Assembly (NCBI RefSeq): GCF_031128465.2
Contig: NZ_CP155618.1
Span: 443,501 to 507,500 of the forward strand
DNA: 64,000 nt
Reading direction: 5' to 3'
Source: Mariniflexile litorale
Lineage (GTDB): Bacteria > Bacteroidota > Bacteroidia > Flavobacteriales > Flavobacteriaceae
A model generated the notes under the pieces. That model was not told the DNA's origin. It searched no databases and was given only the letters and a program-made list of their open reading frames with translations. This document shows, piece after piece, positions 60,613 to 64,000 of the stretch (its first letter is position 1; each line of letters opens with the position of its first letter). Both the position numbers and the translations under genes were made by a program.

Positions 60613-62448
60613 TTAAAAATTTAAATTAATGTAAAAATTATAGTTCCTACCAGGCATGGGCCTGTTTAATACGCTTTCATAGGATTCGTTCCAAAAGTTT
60701 AAGACTTGTGCCCCTATTTTATATTTTTGTTGTTTGCCTAAAGTATACTCTGCTCCTAAATTGGCGACCATATAACTATCCAAAATATGCTCAGTAACAT
60801 TGTCGGTAGTTGTAAACACTTCATCATTATTTAGGTATTGGTAGTAAGCTGAAAAATTTTTATAACCATAACCAAAAGAGGTTGTTAATTTATGAAAGGG
60901 TACATAAATTAATTGTTTACCAGTTTCTTTATTCTCTGAAACGGTATAAGCATAAGTTCCAGAAAGACTAAAATGATGCTGGTTTATTTTTTTATTTAAA
61001 GTAAGCACAGATTCTACACCGTAAATTCCAACTTTATAGGTGTTTTCGGGTCTAAATACACCAAAAGTATCTGGCACCCATTGAAGTAAATTTTTCACCG
61101 AATTATAATAACCAGTTACTAAAAGTGATGCGTTCTTTACGTGAAAATTATTACTTATTTCTCCTTGGTAGGATTCTTCAGGTTTTAAATTTATATTACC
61201 AAGTCCTTGCCAATACAAATCGTTATAGGTAGGAATTCTGAAGTTTTTAGAAGTATTCAATTTCAATTGATAAAAGTCGGAAACATCTATCCTCACACCA
61301 GCAGAATACAATAAAGGCTTGCCATAATCTTGGTTAGCTTCTTGACGTAAATTGATCTCGTATAAAATAGATTTAGAAACGGCTTGCTTGAAGCTAATTA
61401 ATGCTGCGGAAAGATGCCGCACTTCTTTATCTATATCCGATCCTCTACCATGGTTTTCTGTATAGTTTACACCCATTGAAACCAACATTTTATTTGTTAT
61501 CGAATAATCCAAACCGTATTTAAGTATCAAACTTTCTACTTTTCCGAAGGTGTAAAAATCACTGTCAATATTTGCAAAATAACGATATTCCTCTGTTGTT
61601 GTTGCTACTTTTAAATTTGATTTAAACTTACCAAAAACACTTTTCCATTCTACAAGTGAACGGGAATTAAAATCAAAATATTTTGTTTTTAAAGCATTGG
61701 GGGTTGGCACAGAAAAATTTCGTCGTCCTTTATAAATATTTGCATAAATGTTAAGTATATTTTTTGCATTTAGTTTTGTGCCCACAGCAAAACTTACATT
61801 GGTATTTTGGTACTGTCCATTTTTATTTTCCCTATTAGCCTCTAAATAAGGGTAATCATTATTAGAGCCTATTTTCGAAATCCCTAACAATAAACTTAGT
61901 TTTTTAGAAGCATATTTGGTTTGATAATTGACACCGTACGTGTTAAAATCGCCATAATTAACAAATAATTCATTTTTTAACCCCGTATTATAAATCAATT
62001 CATTTACTAAATTTATACTACCACCAATAGCGCCACTACCATCTGCAACACTAGACCCACCTGGTTTAATTTCAATTTTATTATATCCTCTGGTATTTAT
62101 GGTATTAAAATCTGTTTGTCCTGTAGTTTGCGAATTAATACTTATACCATTCCAAAGCACAGCGGTTTGCGACGCGGTAGTACCACGAAATGAAGGCGAA
62201 GACACCATACCCAATCCATTTTCCTTAAAGTAGACCAAACTGTTATAATTTAAAAGATTGGTTAAAGAGGCTTGATTTTGTCTAAGAACACTATCTTTCA
62301 GTACGCTTACATTCGTAGTGTATAAAGAATCTTTCATACGGTATGCAACAAGATTAACAGCATCCAAAACCGTAATAGAGTCTGTTTGAGCGTATGTAAT
62401 ACGTCCAAAACACATACAAAATATTAGTATATAAATCGAATTCCTCAT
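60613..62448 (-). CDS. BtuB-like TonB-dependent outer membrane receptor
   Basis: 611 aa. Signal peptide (ends TYAQ). The plug domain is at about residues 45-150 (SSPSFRGTTASQTAVLWNGI, GQTDFNTINTRGYNKIEIKP, VADGSGAIGGSINLVN), followed by a beta-barrel ending in an aromatic residue (YINLNF). The size is close to BtuB (about 600 aa) and far below SusC-type receptors (about 1000 aa). A cobalamin riboswitch lies 48 bp upstream and propeller lipoproteins follow, so cobalamin is the likely substrate. Energised by TonB/ExbBD, not in this window. Confidence 0.9.
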   Translation of the reverse strand: MRNSIYILIFCMCFGRITYAQTDSITVLDAVNLVAYRMKDSLYTTNVSVLKDSVLRQNQASLTNLLNYNSLVYFKENGLGMVSSPSFRGTTASQTAVLWNGISINSQTTGQTDFNTINTRGYNKIEIKPGGSSVADGSGAIGGSINLVNELIYNTGLKNELFVNYGDFNTYGVNYQTKYASKKLSLLLGISKIGSNNDYPYLEANRENKNGQYQNTNVSFAVGTKLNAKNILNIYANIYKGRRNFSVPTPNALKTKYFDFNSRSLVEWKSVFGKFKSNLKVATTTEEYRYFANIDSDFYTFGKVESLILKYGLDYSITNKMLVSMGVNYTENHGRGSDIDKEVRHLSAALISFKQAVSKSILYEINLRQEANQDYGKPLLYSAGVRIDVSDFYQLKLNTSKNFRIPTYNDLYWQGLGNINLKPEESYQGEISNNFHVKNASLLVTGYYNSVKNLLQWVPDTFGVFRPENTYKVGIYGVESVLTLNKKINQHHFSLSGTYAYTVSENKETGKQLIYVPFHKLTTSFGYGYKNFSAYYQYLNNDEVFTTTDNVTEHILDSYMVANLGAEYTLGKQQKYKIGAQVLNFWNESYESVLNRPMPGRNYNFYINLNF

Positions 62449-62495
62449 AAATCTTGAAGACCTTTTTCCCGAAAGTCGTATTAGATGATGAAAAA

Positions 62496-62640
62496 GGCAG
62501 GTCTCCTGACTTACGTCTTAATAGATGTCTTCCCAGATAGTATCCAGTGACTTGAAGTGTACTATTAAGCATCCTATTAAAAGGACTAAGCTTACAGTTG
62601 CGGGAACAGTTCTGGGTTTACACCAGATTCCCTTTTAATT
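62496..62640 (-). ncRNA. Cobalamin (B12) riboswitch upstream of btuB
   Basis: Read on the minus strand, the conserved cobalamin aptamer blocks appear in order: GGGAATCTGGTGTAAACCC, CTGTTCCCGCAACTGTAAGC, AAGTCACTGG, CTGGGAAGAC and AAGTCAGGAGACCTGCC. These correspond to P1/P3 strands, the L5 B12-box region and the closing AAGxCAGGAGACCTGCC element. It is followed by TTTTTC and the btuB ATG 48 bp later. It is expected to turn off the receptor operon when adenosyl- or hydroxocobalamin is plentiful. Confidence 0.97.
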
Positions 62641-62674
62641 TATTCACGTGAAATGAACAAAACCAAATTCTATG

Positions 62675-62682
62675 CAAAAATA
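62675..62682 (-). promoter_or_regulatory. -7 promoter box of the riboswitch/btuB operon
   Basis: TATTTTTG on the minus strand matches the Bacteroidetes TAnnTTTG consensus and lies about 35 bp before the first conserved aptamer base. A TTG at the normal -33 distance was not found. Confidence 0.4.
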
Positions 62683-62693
62683 ATTGTTTTAAT

Positions 62694-62870
62694 TTAACTA
62701 TTCAGATAAACTTTACTTTTCTTATTCATTTTATAAACAAGATAAATAAACCCTATAAGAAAATAAGCTATTATTACGCCAGCTACTATATATATTGTTA
62801 AATTTGAACCGTCTCGTATTGTTAAACTTTGACCAAAAGTACCAAGCTGTAAACCATTTAAAAATGACAA
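62694..62870 (-). CDS. Possible small membrane protein, 58 aa
   Basis: Between the divergent btuF-like gene and the riboswitch, the minus strand holds an open frame of 58 codons starting at TTG (62870): MSFLNGLQLGTFGQSLTIRD, then TIYIVAGVIIAYFLIGFIYL and a basic tail VYKMNKKSKVYLNS. The single hydrophobic segment followed by positive residues is what a small inner-membrane protein would look like, and the composition is not that of random AT-rich sequence. There is a TGA six bases upstream of the TTG, so no longer start exists. No family recognised; the start codon is weak, so confidence is moderate. Confidence 0.4.
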   Translation of the reverse strand: MSFLNGLQLGTFGQSLTIRDGSNLTIYIVAGVIIAYFLIGFIYLVYKMNKKSKVYLNS

Positions 62871-62886
62871 TTGTCATATACTACTT

Positions 62887-64000
62887 ATGAAGTACAAATA
62901 TATTTTTTTAGTTTTTACAATCATTTTATTTAATTGTAAAAATGACTCCGAAAAACATAACATCGAAACGAGTAAAGGCAAGCCAATAAACATTAAATAT
63001 GCCAAAGGTTTTTCGGTTTCAAATCATGAAAATTTTAAAGTTTTAGAAATTAAAAATCCATGGCCTAAGGCTGAAAAAACTTATAAATATGTTTTAATAA
63101 GTAAAGAAAACGCAGCCAAGACTAGTTTTATGCAAGATGCATATGATGGAATCATCATCATTCCTATTAAAAAAATAGTGGTTACTAGTACCACTCACAT
63201 TCCTTCATTAGAATTGTTAAATGAAGAGCAAACTTTAGTAGGTTTCCCGGGAGTCAATTACATATCTTCAGAAAACACCAGAAATAGAATCGATAAGGGG
63301 TTGGTAAGGGAATTAGGTAAAAACGAAGGTATAAACACGGAAGTATTATTAGAACTAAAACCCGATGTTGTAATTGGTTTTGGAATTGATGGTAATAACA
63401 AAACTTTTGAAATTATTAAAAAATCGGGGGTTCCTGTAATTTTTAATGGGGATTGGGTGGAAGAATCTCCGCTGGCCAAAGCTGAATGGGTTAAGTTTTT
63501 TGGAACTTTATTTAATAAAGAAAAAGAAGCTGATTCAATTTTCAATACTATAGAAAAAGATTATTTAGAAGCAAAAAAACTAGCTAAAAATACTAAAACC
63601 AAGCCTAACGTTTTAAGTGGTGCCATGCATAATGATGTTTGGTATTTACCTAATGGAAACAGTACAGAAGCGCAGCTTTTAGAAGATGCTAACGTCAATT
63701 ATTTATGGAAAGACTCGAAAGGCATAGGTAGTTTATCGCTTAATTTTGAAACCGTTTTCATGAAAGCTAAAGATGCTGATATTTGGCTAAGCCCGTCAAA
63801 TTACACAAGTAAAGAAGCGCTTAAAAATGCGAATGCACACCATGCCACATTTAAGCCGTTTCAAAACAACAATATCTATTCTACTATAAATACTAAAGGA
63901 ACATCGGGTGGTGTTTTGTATTTTGAGTTGGGCACTACCCGACCCGATTTGGTTTTAAAAGATCTTATTAAAATTTGTCATCCAGAACTCTTAAAAAATC
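62887..64000 (+). CDS. BtuF-like substrate-binding lipoprotein (partial, cut by right edge)
   Basis: 371 codons visible, open at 64000. Lipoprotein signal with Cys17 (IILFNC). The body follows the periplasmic-binding-protein III fold used for cobalamin, heme and siderophores: IVVTSTTHIPSLELLNEEQT, LVGFPGVNYISSENTRNR, LLELKPDVVIGFGIDGNN, KKSGVPVIFNGDWVEESPLA, and SGGVLYFELGTTRPDLVLKD near the end. It diverges from the riboswitch-controlled BtuB operon, so cobalamin is the likely ligand, although the fold alone would also allow iron chelates. BtuC and BtuD genes would be expected beyond the right edge. Confidence 0.88.
   Translation, partial: MKYKYIFLVFTIILFNCKNDSEKHNIETSKGKPINIKYAKGFSVSNHENFKVLEIKNPWPKAEKTYKYVLISKENAAKTSFMQDAYDGIIIIPIKKIVVTSTTHIPSLELLNEEQTLVGFPGVNYISSENTRNRIDKGLVRELGKNEGINTEVLLELKPDVVIGFGIDGNNKTFEIIKKSGVPVIFNGDWVEESPLAKAEWVKFFGTLFNKEKEADSIFNTIEKDYLEAKKLAKNTKTKPNVLSGAMHNDVWYLPNGNSTEAQLLEDANVNYLWKDSKGIGSLSLNFETVFMKAKDADIWLSPSNYTSKEALKNANAHHATFKPFQNNNIYSTINTKGTSGGVLYFELGTTRPDLVLKDLIKICHPELLKN

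Noticed and set aside
62354-62572. 72-codon minus-strand frame over the riboswitch and btuB start
   Set aside because: It covers conserved cobalamin aptamer blocks and overlaps the btuB signal peptide in another frame; the RNA explanation is far stronger.
63258-63545. 95-codon minus-strand frame near the right edge
   Set aside because: Antisense shadow of the BtuF-like lipoprotein, which has a lipobox and binding-protein motifs.

Overview
The window looks like the chromosome of a marine-type flavobacterium (Bacteroidetes, Flavobacteriaceae). It is AT-rich, and many promoters carry the Bacteroidetes -7 box TAnnTTTG. It encodes surface proteins with type IX secretion (T9SS) type A and B C-terminal domains, SusC/BtuB-style TonB physiology, lipoproteins with short lipoboxes, a zeaxanthin-type carotenoid operon, and typical family genes (DUF5606, DUF4252, DUF1456). 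No species is assigned. Most of the window is ordinary chromosome; the accessory parts are the two ends and a few islands.

Layout. 1-12977: a glucuronoxylan/hemicellulose utilisation locus with a GH67 alpha-glucuronidase (partial, cut by the left edge), GH3 beta-xylosidase, SASA-type acetylesterase, Sde182/DUF1593 hydrolase, LacI regulator, GH43 and GH2. A near-perfect LacI operator lies in the GH67/GH3 divergent promoter. SusC/SusD and endo-xylanases are not in the window. 13109-13193: tRNA-Leu(GAG). 13285-17681: a CarH/LitR-like MerR-B12 regulator followed by crtI-crtB-crtZ-lycopene cyclase; matching inverted repeats sit in front of the regulator and in front of crtI. 17678-21360 (minus): hydroxyacid dehydrogenase, TlpA-like thioredoxin, DUF5606, peptide deformylase, RuvX and a small secreted protein. 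21691-27597: dapD, then a cell-surface group (HAD, LicD, TagD-like, LicC-like, TagF/B-like, GT2, Kdo-kinase-like) suggesting phospho-alditol or phosphocholine-type decoration of LPS core or another glycan.

27712-34000: sua5, a frameshifted GxxExxY pseudogene, cca, a four-helix-bundle protein, a 16-copy octanucleotide repeat running into the TTG start of the heme A synthase gene, and small conserved genes. 33509-35249: an ABC-2 exporter pair. 35278-45991: three large T9SS type B surface proteins, two of them paralogues in tandem. 46107-52005: uvrB, TerB-like, DUF1456, sucC, lysA. 52031-52167 holds a nested palindrome whose core recurs at 57380-57453. 52256-54401 (minus): ECF sigma factor, putative anti-sigma factor and two DUF4252 proteins. 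54559-56734: S41 peptidase and a Dph6-like ATPase.

57474-64000: a cobalamin uptake locus. A cobalamin riboswitch (minus strand) precedes a BtuB-like TonB receptor, a BtuG-like beta-propeller lipoprotein and a second, larger propeller protein with a T9SS tail. Diverging from them is a substrate-binding lipoprotein of BtuF type, cut by the right edge. The window therefore holds both a probable B12-dependent light regulator and a B12 import system. All functions are inferred by reading translated sequence and motifs; no database search was run.
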